Below are positions 7,926-16,223 of a stretch of DNA of 34,129 bases, in pieces. The DNA comes from UKL13-2 sp040379385 (GTDB lineage: Bacteria > Pseudomonadota > Gammaproteobacteria > Burkholderiales > Usitatibacteraceae). Made by a program: the position numbers and the translations under genes. Location of the stretch: the NCBI GenBank assembly GCA_040379385.1, contig JBEILF010000009.1:1-34129 (forward strand). Reading direction: 5' to 3'. The notes below the pieces were generated by a model, which was not told where the DNA came from, searched no databases, and worked only from the letters and a program-made list of their open reading frames with translations. The stretch's first letter is position 1. Each line of letters begins with the position of its first letter.

Positions 7926-9242
7926 CTAAAGAACAAGCTTGCGGATGTCACACATCAATCCGGCGAGATAGGTGGTGAAGCGGGCACCTGCCGCACCGTC
8001 GATGACGCGATGGTCGTATGAGAGCGACATCGGCAGTATCAGGCGTGGCACAAATTCTTTCCCGTTCCAAACCGGTTTCATCGATGACTTTGAGACGCCG
8101 AGGATAGCGACTTCCGGCGCATTGATGATCGGCGTGAAATACGAGCCGCCGATGCCGCCGAGTGAGGAGATCGAGAAACACCCGCCAGACATTTCGGCGG
8201 AGGACAACTTCCCCTCGCGCGCCTTCGCCGCAAGCTCGGCCGATTCTTTGGCAATCTCAATCACCGATTTTTGGTCGGCGTTGCGAATGACGGGGACCAC
8301 CAGGCCGTTTGGCGTGTCGGCCGCAAAGCCGATGTTGTAGTACTTCTTGAGAATGAGATTTTCACCACCGGGCTCAAGAGATGCGTTGAACTCCGGGAAT
8401 CTCTTTAGTGCAGCGATACTCGCTTTGATTAAGAACGCCAGCATTGTGACTTTGACACCGGACTTGGAGATTTCTTCGTTGGTCTTGACGCGGAAGGCCT
8501 CGACATCGGTGATATCCGCTTCGTCTTGCTGAGTCACGTGCGGAATCATCACCCAGTTGCGGGCCAAGTTATTGCCGGAAAGTTTCTTGATGCGCGAGAG
8601 TGCGCGTTTCTCGGTTTCACCAAACTTGGAAAAATCGACATGCGGCATTTCCGGGAAGGCAAATGCGCCGCCACTGGACGCGGATTTGGGTTTCGCCAAC
8701 TCCGCCTTCACAAACCCCTTTACGTCTTCCTCCGTGATGCGTCCCTTGTTGGCCGTGCCGCGCACTTTTGTCAAGTCAACACCATACTCGCGCGCAAGCT
8801 TGCGAATGGAAGGGGATGCATGAACACTCGACGGAATTTCGCCCACCGCGCTGGATGTTGATCCCGGTGCGGATAGCGGCGCTGACGGCACGACTGGTCT
8901 GGGCGCAGGAGCCGCGAGTGGCGGGGCGGCCGGGGCAGGAGGTGATGCTAACGGCGCAGATATCGGCCCTGGTAGGGCGGTTGGCGATGAGGCAGCCGAA
9001 TCGACCGCTTCGATCAGGAGAATGGTGTGACCTTCCGAAACCTTGTCACCGATTGCAACTTTAATTTCCTTCACCACGCCTGCGACCGACGACGGCACCT
9101 CCATCGTGGCCTTGTCACTCTCCAGCGACACGAGAGAGTCATCTTTTTGTACGGTATCGCCGACTTTGACCAAGATTTCAATGACCGGGATGTCCTTGAA
9201 ATCACCAATGTCCGGGACTTTCACTTCTACGAGATTTGCCAT
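7926..9242 (-). CDS. aceF: Pyruvate dehydrogenase complex E2, dihydrolipoyl acetyltransferase
   Basis: E2 transfers acetyl groups from E1 to coenzyme A and forms the complex core. The 438-residue protein has one lipoyl domain (1-78, lipoyl lysine 44 in ESDKATME), a long Ala/Pro linker (about 80-130) and a peripheral-subunit-binding domain (about 140-175, HASPSIRKLAREYGVD and GRITEEDV). The catalytic acetyltransferase domain ends with SYDHRVIDGAAGARF (the HxxxD active site). Only one lipoyl domain is present here, against three in E. coli, which is common outside enterics. It is separated from aceE by 167 bases that hold a repeat, and is followed closely by lpdA. Confidence 0.96.
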   Translation of the reverse strand: MANLVEVKVPDIGDFKDIPVIEILVKVGDTVQKDDSLVSLESDKATMEVPSSVAGVVKEIKVAIGDKVSEGHTILLIEAVDSAASSPTALPGPISAPLASPPAPAAPPLAAPAPRPVVPSAPLSAPGSTSSAVGEIPSSVHASPSIRKLAREYGVDLTKVRGTANKGRITEEDVKGFVKAELAKPKSASSGGAFAFPEMPHVDFSKFGETEKRALSRIKKLSGNNLARNWVMIPHVTQQDEADITDVEAFRVKTNEEISKSGVKVTMLAFLIKASIAALKRFPEFNASLEPGGENLILKKYYNIGFAADTPNGLVVPVIRNADQKSVIEIAKESAELAAKAREGKLSSAEMSGGCFSISSLGGIGGSYFTPIINAPEVAILGVSKSSMKPVWNGKEFVPRLILPMSLSYDHRVIDGAAGARFTTYLAGLMCDIRKLVL

Positions 9243-9262
9243 GGTCTTATGCTTATTGAGTT

Positions 9263-9358
9263 GTCATCCCAAGTGACGCGCGGGATCTCATCTGATGGCA
9301 TATACGCCTCGCCTGCTGATGAGATTTCTCACGTTCGCGTTGCTCATTTCGAAATGAC
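9263..9358. repeat. Palindromic repeat family A, diverged copy between aceE and aceF
   Basis: GTCATCCCAAG...GGGATCTCATC (9263-9292) is followed by a spacer and the inverted arm GATGAGATTTCTC...GAAATGAC (9318-9358). Arm order is reversed relative to the copies at 1244 and 1377. It sits inside the pdh operon, so it would be transcribed and could fold. Confidence 0.7.
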
Positions 9359-9409
9359 AGTGAATCGTGGTGGAATTGATGGAGGTGAAGACGCCAATCG
9401 CGTTTGTGG

Positions 9410-12083
9410 TTAAACCGTCCAAGGTGCCGGTTTCGATATGTCGATGTCGTACTTCTTGATCGCTTCGCTGACCGTCTTGAGCGGAATCTGCCCCTCGTCG
9501 GCCAACGCCTTCAACGCGGCGATGACAACGTAGTATCGATTGACCTCGAAGAATTTGCGAAGCTGTTTTCGCGTATCGGAACGACCAAATCCATCGGTGC
9601 CAAGTACGGTGAATCGGCGGTCTGACAAGTACGGACGGATCTGGTCTGCAAACGAGCGCATGTAGTCGGTCGCGGCAATCGCTGGACCTTTGCGTCCCTT
9701 CAGCAATTGCGCAACATGCGGCACCTGCGGCACCGCTTCCGGATGGAGTAAGTTGTAACGCTCTGCGGCCATGCCGTCACGGCGCAGCTCGGTGAATGAC
9801 GTACAGCTCCAAATGTCGGACACGACACCCCAATCCAGTTCTAGCAATTCGGCCGCCGCGATGACCTCTCGGAAAATGGTGCCGGACCCCATCAACTGTA
9901 CGCGCGGTTTCTTGGCCTCTTTCGACTCGCGGAACAAGTACATCCCCTTGAGGATATCTGCTTCTGCCGCTTCGGGCAGTGCCGGGTGGCTGTAGTTCTC
10001 ATTCATCACCGTAATGTAGTAGTAGATGGGTTCCATCTTCTCGTACATACGCTTCAAGCCATCGTGAATGATGACGGCGAGTTCGTAGCTAAAGGTTGGG
10101 TCGTAGGAGATGCAGTTCGGAATGGTGGCCGACATGAGGTGCGAGTGGCCATCTTCGTGTTGCAGACCTTCGCCGTTGAGCGTCGTGCGGCCAGAAGTCC
10201 CGCCCAACAGGAAGCCGCGCGCCTGCATATCGCCCGCCGCCCATGCGAGGTCGCCGATGCGCTGAAAGCCAAACATCGAATAGAAGATGAAGAAAGGGAT
10301 CATGTGCTGACCGTGGTTGGCATAGCTGGTGCCCGCCGCCATCCATGAGCAAAATGCGCCAGCTTCATTGATGCCCTCTTGCAAAATCTGCCCCGCCTTG
10401 TCCTCTTTGTAGAACATCAGCTCGCCGGAATCGACTGGTTCGTACAGTTGGCCTACCGACGAGTAAATGCCGAGTTGGCGGAACATGCCCTCCATGCCGA
10501 ACGTACGCGACTCGTCGGCAACAATAGGCACCAGCCGCGGCCCGATTTCTTTGTCACGGGTAAGTGCGGTAAACGCACGGACAAATGCCATCGTCGTCGA
10601 AATTTCTCGTTCTTCGGTGGATTTAAGAAGCGGCTCGAACACCGACAGTTCTGGAATCTTTAGTGCCGGTATATTCGGGAAACGCGCCGGTAGCGAGCCC
10701 CCGAGCTTTTCGCGAGCGGCCTTGAGGTACTGAATCTCCGGAGAATTTTCCGCTGGCTTGTAGAATGGCACGTCGGCAATCACGTCGTCGCTAACGGGAA
10801 TGTTGAAGCGGTCACGAAACTGTTTGAGGGATCCAAGATCCATCTTTTTTTGCTGATGGGTGATGTTCTGGCCTTCACCCGCTTTGCCCATGCCGTAACC
10901 TTTGACGGTCTTTGCGAGGATGATGGTCGGCTGACCTTTATGCTTGACGGCTGCCGAGTAGGCAGCATAGACCTTGTAGGGGTCATGACCACCACGATTC
11001 AATCGCCAAATGTCCTCGTCAGACATGGAGGCGACCATCTTTTCAAGCTCAGGGTACTTGCCAAAAAACTCTTTGCGAACATAAGCACCGTCACGCGCCT
11101 TGTAGTTTTGGTACTCACCATCCACCGCTTCCATCATGCGCGCCTTCAGCAAACCGTTGCCATCTTTTGCGAGCAGAGGGTCCCAATAGCGACCCCAAAT
11201 CACTTTCAGCACATTCCAACCTGCACCGCGGAAATCGCTTTCCAGTTCTTGGATGATCTTACCGTTGCCGCGGACCGGGCCGTCTAGGCGCTGCAAGTTG
11301 CAATTAACCACAAAGATTAGATTGTCGAGGCCTTCGCGTGCGGCCAGCGAAATTGCGCCGAGAGATTCCGGCTCATCCATTTCGCCATCCCCCATAAACG
11401 CCCACACTTTGCGGCCTTCAGTGTTAACGATGCCGCGATGGTGAAGGTATTTCATGAAGCGTGCTTGGTAGATCGCCTGCAGCGGACCAAGTCCCATTGA
11501 TACCGTCGCAAACTGCCAAAAATCGGGCATGAGCCATGGATGCGGGTAGGAGGAAATACCCTCGCCGTCGACCTCGCGGCGGAAGTTCTCCATCTGTTCG
11601 TGCGTGATCCGGCCTTCGAGAAATGCGCGGGCGTAAACGCCTGGTGCTGAATGCCCCTGCATAAAAATCATGTCGCCGCCATGCGCTTTGGAAGGTGCGT
11701 GCCAGAAGTGGTCAAAGCCGACGTCGTAGAGCGTCGCGGCGGATTGGAAGCTGGCAATGTGTCCGCCGAGCTCCGATGATTCCTTGTTGGCGCGCAAGAC
11801 GGTTGCGACCGCGTTCCAACGGATTAACGAGCGGATGCGGTGCTCCATTTCTTGGTCGCCCGGCAACAGATCTTCTGCATGGGGCGGGATCGTGTTGATG
11901 TATGCCGTGGTAGGCGTGTAGGGCAGATTGGTGCCGGAGCGTCGCGCCTTGTCGACGAGTGATTCAAGCAGGAAGTGTGCGCGTTCAGGCCCCCTCGGCA
12001 TCGAGAACGGCGTCGAGTGCGTCGAGCCATTCACGGGTTTCTTGCGGGTCGATGTCTTGTTGCAAAAAGGCCGGACGATCCAT
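9410..12083 (-). CDS. aceE: Pyruvate dehydrogenase E1 (homodimeric type), frameshifted near the N-terminus
   Basis: AceE decarboxylates pyruvate with thiamine diphosphate and acetylates E2. The true start is ATG 12083 (encoding MDRPAFLQQDIDP), with GAGGAG 7 bases upstream. This frame runs into a TGA after about 33 codons because five C's stand at 11990-11994 (+ strand) where four would keep the frame. Removing one base gives an uninterrupted 890-residue protein, the family's normal length. The remaining 874-codon open frame (9410-12034) continues with GPERAHFLLESL, the ThDP motif GDGEMDEPES and the rest of the family's blocks to the end. A start inside that frame (12034) would lose the N-terminal region that in E. 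coli contacts E2. Sequencing error is the first explanation. Confidence 0.93.
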
Positions 12084-12778
12084 TGCCAGTCTCCTCGTTG
12101 TTATAGAAGTTTGTAGTGATATTAGACAGGATTGTGTTGGTTGGCGCTATGCGATGTAAGAAAAGCGCTTGTGATGTGCCGACAACACTGTGCCCTCGTC
12201 CAAGCGGGCCTAGTCTGAATATTTCATGGGTCGCCCGTTACGTAGAAGGACGTTGCCTGTGGGCGATTGGCAAACCAATTTGGCTCGTTTCTGAAATGTT
12301 CAGGCTAGATTGACCAAAGGGCGCGTCTCGGTACCCATGTTGTTGAAATCGGTGATGCAATGCTGCATCGCACAACGGTATTTGTGTGGAGTACGACCCA
12401 GGACACCTTGTAGTGCGCTCAGTCACTGGCAAAAAGGGTAGTTTTCTAATCTAGTGTGTCAAATGCGTCCAAAAATTCCTTCAAGACGCGCCCGACTTTG
12501 TGCTTCAGAGGCGCTGGCCAAGCATGGACACCGACAAATCCGCCTAAGATGATAGGTAATAATAGTCTATGTAAATCAATTTGTTACAAGTGGTTCCCCA
12601 AGTGTTTTTTTAAGAAAAATTAAGTTATTATTGGGAGAAGCGTTTAGCAGTTTGCCTGTGCACGATTTGCTTACATCTGTGCGTTGGGTGCGGTAGTCAT
12701 AATAAATGTCGAGAAGTACACAAAATGGTGTGCGCAATATACTCGCGCGCGAAAAAAAATGCGTCGTCGGGAGGTATC
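12084..12778. other. Long intergenic region between divergent aceE and PP2C genes
   Basis: About 695 bases with no convincing gene. It must hold the promoters of the pdh operon (leftwards) and the signalling block (rightwards). It contains one inverted-repeat element (12210-12308) and an AT-rich stretch at about 12545-12640 that stands out from the surroundings. No confident -35/-10 pair was assigned. Confidence 0.7.
12210..12308. repeat. MITE-like element, family C, short copy (99 bp)
   Basis: The end CTAGTCTGAATATTTCA (12210-12226) and the reverse complement of 12292-12308 (CTAGCCTGAACATTTCA) match at 15 of 17 positions. Its interior has GGCAAACCAATTTGG (12269-12283), shared with the longer element at 15828-16085. 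No ORF fits inside. Confidence 0.65.
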
Positions 12779-13603
12779 GTGGCGCTGACTGATGCTTTGC
12801 AGATAGTGACTGTGTCGGACCCGGGTAGGGTGCGCGGACACAATGAAGATTGTGTCGAGGTCCGACCAGATATTGGCGTGGCGGTGCTCGCAGATGGTAT
12901 GGGCGGCTACAACGCAGGCGAAGTTGCGAGTGGCATGGCGGCCTCGCTGATCGCGGGAGGACTGTCTGCAAACTGGACCAGAGACGCACTGAAACATTTG
13001 GAAAGGGATGCAGCGGCGACATTGTCCCAGACCATGTTGATGCGACAGGTTTCGGCGGCTAATGCCGCAATTTTTGATGCGGCCCAGAAAGATCCTCAGT
13101 GTGCCGGCATGGGTACGACGCTGGTAGGGTGCATCTTCTACGACAATTTTGTCACCGTTGGACACATCGGTGATTCACGTCTGTATCGCATTCGAAATGG
13201 TGTTCTCGAACAGGTCACACGGGATCATTCGGTGCTGCAAGAACAGATTGACGCCGGGCTGATTACGAAAGAAGATGCACGGCAGTCGCACAACAAGAAT
13301 TTAGTAACACGGGCGCTGGGAATTGATCCGCAGGTTGAATTGGAAATTCACACCTACGACGTTCTTGAAGGGGATATCTACTTGTTGTGTTCAGACGGCT
13401 TGAACGACATGATTGAGGACGATGAAATCCAGATGATCCTGATCGCATTGAGCGCAAATTTGGAGCTGACGGCGCAACAATTGGTGCAGGCGGCAAATGA
13501 TGCGGGCGGGCGGGACAACGTTTCGGTTGTTTTGGTGAAGGTAGTGAAGAATTTCGCCGTTGAGCGGGGCTATTGGGCGAGAGTGAAGTCGATGTTCGCT
13601 TGA
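12779..13603 (+). CDS. PP2C-family Ser/Thr protein phosphatase
   Basis: This 274-residue single-domain phosphatase is related to PrpC/Stp1. Motifs in order are RGHNEDCVEV (metal-site aspartate near 24), VLADGMGGYNAGEVAS (near 37-51, second metal site), GMGTTLVG, HIGDSRLYR, QVTRDHSV, LCSDGLNDM and GGRDNVSVVLV. These cover the conserved PP2C blocks, so it should be an active Mg/Mn-dependent phosphatase. The GTG at 12779 is chosen because GGGAGG lies 4 bases upstream; the ATG at 12725 would add 18 atypical residues. It is followed by an FHA gene, a pairing common in bacterial Ser/Thr phosphorylation circuits. No cognate kinase is in the window. Confidence 0.9.
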   Translation: MALTDALQIVTVSDPGRVRGHNEDCVEVRPDIGVAVLADGMGGYNAGEVASGMAASLIAGGLSANWTRDALKHLERDAAATLSQTMLMRQVSAANAAIFDAAQKDPQCAGMGTTLVGCIFYDNFVTVGHIGDSRLYRIRNGVLEQVTRDHSVLQEQIDAGLITKEDARQSHNKNLVTRALGIDPQVELEIHTYDVLEGDIYLLCSDGLNDMIEDDEIQMILIALSANLELTAQQLVQAANDAGGRDNVSVVLVKVVKNFAVERGYWARVKSMFA

Positions 13604-13649
13604 AACGAACCGATGAATCAACGCAGCGATTTTTTCTAGGGTTACGATC

Positions 13650-14411
13650 ATGGCAAAACTGATTATGAGCGTCGATGGAACAGTGTTGAAAGAGATTGCG
13701 CTAATCAAAGAGCGAACAACAGTCGGTCGGAAACCTCACAACGATATCCAAGTGGATAACCTCGCAGTTTCCGGTGAACACGCTGCCATCATCACAATTC
13801 TGAATGACTCTTTCATTGAGGATTTGAATTCCACCAATGGCACCCTAGTCAACGGCAAGCCGATCAAAAAGCATTTCCTGCAAAACAATGACGTCATCGA
13901 GATCGGCAAACACAAGCTTAAGTTCTTCAGCGATGCACCAGTACTGAGTGCTGCCGCCGATTTTGAACGGACAATGATCATCCGCAAGCCATCGGCTACG
14001 TCGATGCCTGCGGCAGGAGCGTCGTTGTTGGCGAGGCAAGCTGACATGCGACCCGTTGCGGCCACGATGGCACCACCGTCGGCCCCTGCTGCGGCACCAC
14101 CTGCCGCACCGATTGCGCCTGGCGCAGCGTCCGCTGTAGCTCCAGTACGCGAGGCAGCGATTCAGGTTCTGTCCGGGGCGGCAGCCGGTCGCACGCTCGA
14201 TTTGATCAAGAATTTGACAACCATTGGCAAGCCCGGTGTGCAGGTTGCTGTTATCACCAGACGACCCGCTGGCTTCTACATCACGCACGTCGAAGGCAAG
14301 TCCCCCCTGACAATTAACGGGATAGGGCTGGGTGGCCAGGCGCAGCTGCTACACGATCATGATCTGATCGATATTGCGGGCGTCAAGATTGAATTCTTCT
14401 TTAAGCCGTAA
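13650..14411 (+). CDS. FHA-domain protein with a second, degenerate FHA-like domain
   Basis: This 253-residue cytoplasmic protein has no membrane segment. The N-terminal FHA domain (about 1-95) carries TVGRKPHNDIQV (GR pair near 26-27), AVSGEHAAI (Ser/His pair) and LNSTNGTLVNG, the canonical phosphothreonine-binding set. An Ala/Pro-rich linker (about 115-165) follows. The C-terminal part (about 168-253) runs IQVLSGAAAGRTLDL, TTIGKPGVQVAVITRRPAGF, PLTINGIGL and HDHDLIDIAGVKIEF. This has FHA-like strand order but lacks the SxxH and TNGT residues, so phosphopeptide binding there is doubtful. It lies 46 bases after the PP2C gene, likely the same transcript. It probably reads out a phosphorylated partner. 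Confidence 0.88.
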   Translation: MAKLIMSVDGTVLKEIALIKERTTVGRKPHNDIQVDNLAVSGEHAAIITILNDSFIEDLNSTNGTLVNGKPIKKHFLQNNDVIEIGKHKLKFFSDAPVLSAAADFERTMIIRKPSATSMPAAGASLLARQADMRPVAATMAPPSAPAAAPPAAPIAPGAASAVAPVREAAIQVLSGAAAGRTLDLIKNLTTIGKPGVQVAVITRRPAGFYITHVEGKSPLTINGIGLGGQAQLLHDHDLIDIAGVKIEFFFKP

Positions 14412-14624
14412 TCCCTGTCGCCGGTTACCCCCTTAGTCACCGCTGTCGAATAGTTCGCTCAGTTCGTCAATTTCTCTGCAACTTGGGAGTCTGCGTGGCA
14501 GAAGCGGTCGTGCGCCGCTATGCGCCGTTTTTGCGGCGACTGGGTGCCGGGATTGGTCTTGGTGCCGTCCAAGGCGCATTCGCCCGCCAGTGTGACCATC
14601 GTGGCTAGACAAAACGCTTGGTTG

Positions 14625-14659
14625 TGAGAGCCGCCCTGTGTACGGCGGGCATGGCATCG
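14625..14659. repeat. REP-like hairpin family D, copy 1
   Basis: TGAGAGCCGCCCTGTGTACG followed by GCGGGCATGGCATCG. The core CCGCC-CTGTGTAC-GGCGG folds as a hairpin. An identical 35-base copy starts 66 bases downstream. Confidence 0.75.
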
Positions 14660-14690
14660 ACGAGGGGGGTATCTCCAGCAATGCGCTGGG

Positions 14691-14725
14691 TGAGAGCCGC
14701 CCTGTGTACGGCGGGCATGGCATCG
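14691..14725. repeat. REP-like hairpin family D, copy 2
   Basis: Identical over 35 bases to the copy at 14625-14659, in the same orientation, with the same CCGCC/GGCGG stem. Confidence 0.75.
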
Positions 14726-15066
14726 TCCATGCCCAAGACGGCCCACCGTGGCGCTGTTGTGGCGTACTATATGCCCTTCAGTCGGCTGTTTTTACAAAGC
14801 CTGCGGCAGTAACATCTGCTCCTGCGGAAGATAGCGCATGTCGCTCGTCGTCATCGCGCTTCCCCGCTTCCCGACAAAACCAGAGAACAACGCCTCAAGC
14901 CGTTTCCGCTCGGTAAACACCTAGGGAGGTTCCCTCATCCAGCACCTGTTTGAGGTATGCCCGCCGAACCGGTTGTGTGACGTTGTGCACAGATTTTGGC
15001 TGACACGCAGCGCATAATCTGTTGATAAAAACTTCTCATACCGCACTCTTGTCGGAATTTGGACTC

Positions 15067-15831
15067 ATGCAGCTACAAGTTCTCGGGTGTAGTGGTGGCA
15101 TCGGCGGTGACCTTCGCACGACGTCTCTGCTGCTTGATGACGATATTCTTATTGATGCGGGCACTGGTGTCGGCGATCTGTTGATCGACGAGCTGGCGCG
15201 TATTGACCATGTTTTTATTTCCCACGCGCATCTTGACCATATCACGAGCATCCCCTTCTTAATCGATACGGTGATGGGCATGCGTACGACCCCTTTGGTG
15301 CTGCACTCGACATCAGCGATATTACAGGTCATCAAGGATCATATCTTCAACTGGAAAATTTGGCCGGATTTTGCCAAGCTTCCGTCACCAGAAAGCCCCG
15401 CAATGCAATACCAGGAGCTTCAGGTTGGTGAAACGGTTGTTCTGAATGGGAGGAAAATCACCGCCATTCCGGCAAATCATGTCGTTCCGGCCGTCGGTTA
15501 TCTGGTCGACAGCGGTCAGGCGCGGCTTATCTTTACCGGGGATACCACAGTCAACGATGCGCTTTGGCAGATCGCCAACGTGACAAAGAACCTGAAGTAT
15601 TTGATTATTGAGACAGCCTTTCCCAATAAAGAACGTGATGTCGCCGTTGCGTCTAAACATCTATGTCCTAGTATGCTTGCCGAGGAGTTGTCGAAGCTTG
15701 CGCGGCCAGTAGAGATTCTTGTAACCCACCTCAAACCTGGTGAGGTGAATTTGACGATGAGTGAGATTGGGCGGGATGCGGCAAGATGGCGGCCCAGAAT
15801 GCTTGAGCAGGGTATGATCTTGCAGTTTTAG
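15067..15831 (+). CDS. Metallo-beta-lactamase-fold 3',5'-cyclic-nucleotide phosphodiesterase (class II-like)
   Basis: This 254-residue protein starts MQLQVLGCSGGIGG, a typical class II phosphodiesterase opening. Metal-binding residues are visible in ISHAHLDHITSI (HxHLDH), AIPANHVVPAVGY (third histidine), IFTGDTT (bridging aspartate), IIETAF and LVTHLKPGE (last histidine). The HxHLDH block followed by a small residue two positions on is close to the class II cyclic-nucleotide phosphodiesterase signature, though the following residues diverge. cAMP or cGMP hydrolysis is therefore likely but not certain; a broader MBL hydrolase is the alternative. The start is taken at 15067, which gives the family's usual N-terminus; the frame is open upstream to 15022. 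Its TAG stop is inside a repeat arm. Confidence 0.82.
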   Translation: MQLQVLGCSGGIGGDLRTTSLLLDDDILIDAGTGVGDLLIDELARIDHVFISHAHLDHITSIPFLIDTVMGMRTTPLVLHSTSAILQVIKDHIFNWKIWPDFAKLPSPESPAMQYQELQVGETVVLNGRKITAIPANHVVPAVGYLVDSGQARLIFTGDTTVNDALWQIANVTKNLKYLIIETAFPNKERDVAVASKHLCPSMLAEELSKLARPVEILVTHLKPGEVNLTMSEIGRDAARWRPRMLEQGMILQF

Positions 15832-16085
15832 CCTGAATAGTTCACGGGGCACCTGCTGATTCGGAGCGAGTTGCGTCTGCACAAGTGGCATACCAATTTG
15901 GATGGCTTCTGTTTTGTGGTGAGTGCCGCCCGCACGTTCGCTTTCGGGCAATTGGACGGCCACGTATTTGCAAAGCCCACACCCTCTGCCCCTGGCATAC
16001 CCGCCATGCGCTGGTCGGTCAGGTGCAAGATCGCGTAGCGACTCTCGCGCCTTCCAACGCGCCCGTATGAAATATTTAAGGCTAG
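15828..16085. repeat. MITE-like element, family C, long copy (258 bp)
   Basis: The left end TTAGCCTGAATAGTTCA (15828-15844) matches the reverse complement of the right end (16068-16085, CTAGCCTTAAATATTTCA) with few differences, and matches the ends of the element at 12210. An interior block at 15887-15911 agrees with 12269-12293 at about 21 of 25 positions. Minus-strand open frames cross it but show no family I recognise; it may hold remains of a larger element. The left arm supplies the stop codon of the upstream phosphodiesterase gene. Confidence 0.6.
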
Positions 16086-16223
16086 CACCGTCGGCATAAT
16101 TGCGCACAAACTTCAGCGCAATTCCGCGTATTGCAGGGGCCTGTTATAGGTAAACTTAGACCTCCCGTTGTTTTTCACCGCCCGTGAAGCGGCGCAGCGA
16201 GCTCGATTACATGAGGCCCTCAG
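16086..16223 (+). other. Leader region of the GAF-ATPase gene
   Basis: 138 bases between the repeat element and the ATPase start. It presumably contains a promoter, or read-through from the block upstream. No confident promoter motif was identified; GAGGCCCTCAG precedes the ATG. Confidence 0.35.

Larger units (their letters stand above)
14412..15066. other. Intergenic region with REP-like hairpins
   Basis: About 655 bases without a supportable gene. Two copies of a 35-base palindromic repeat lie at 14625 and 14691. Open frames here on the minus strand repeat the peptide MPCPPYTGRLS, which is simply the hairpin translated twice. No terminator with a T-run was found. Confidence 0.65.

Noticed and set aside
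10769..10774. TGGCAC matching a sigma-54 -24 element
   Set aside because: It lies within aceE coding sequence and has no properly spaced GC element with TTGC.
11990..12083. Programmed frameshift in aceE
   Set aside because: No known precedent in this family, no slippery heptamer or stimulatory structure recognised; homopolymer error or mutation is simpler.
14433..14723. Minus-strand open frame with the repeated peptide MPCPPYTGRLS
   Set aside because: The repeat is the translated 35-base hairpin copies; no family resemblance and no ribosome-binding site.
15828..16109. Minus-strand open frames over the long family C element
   Set aside because: Two overlapping frames are open, neither with a recognisable domain; they lie inside an inverted-repeat element and are better seen as element remains.
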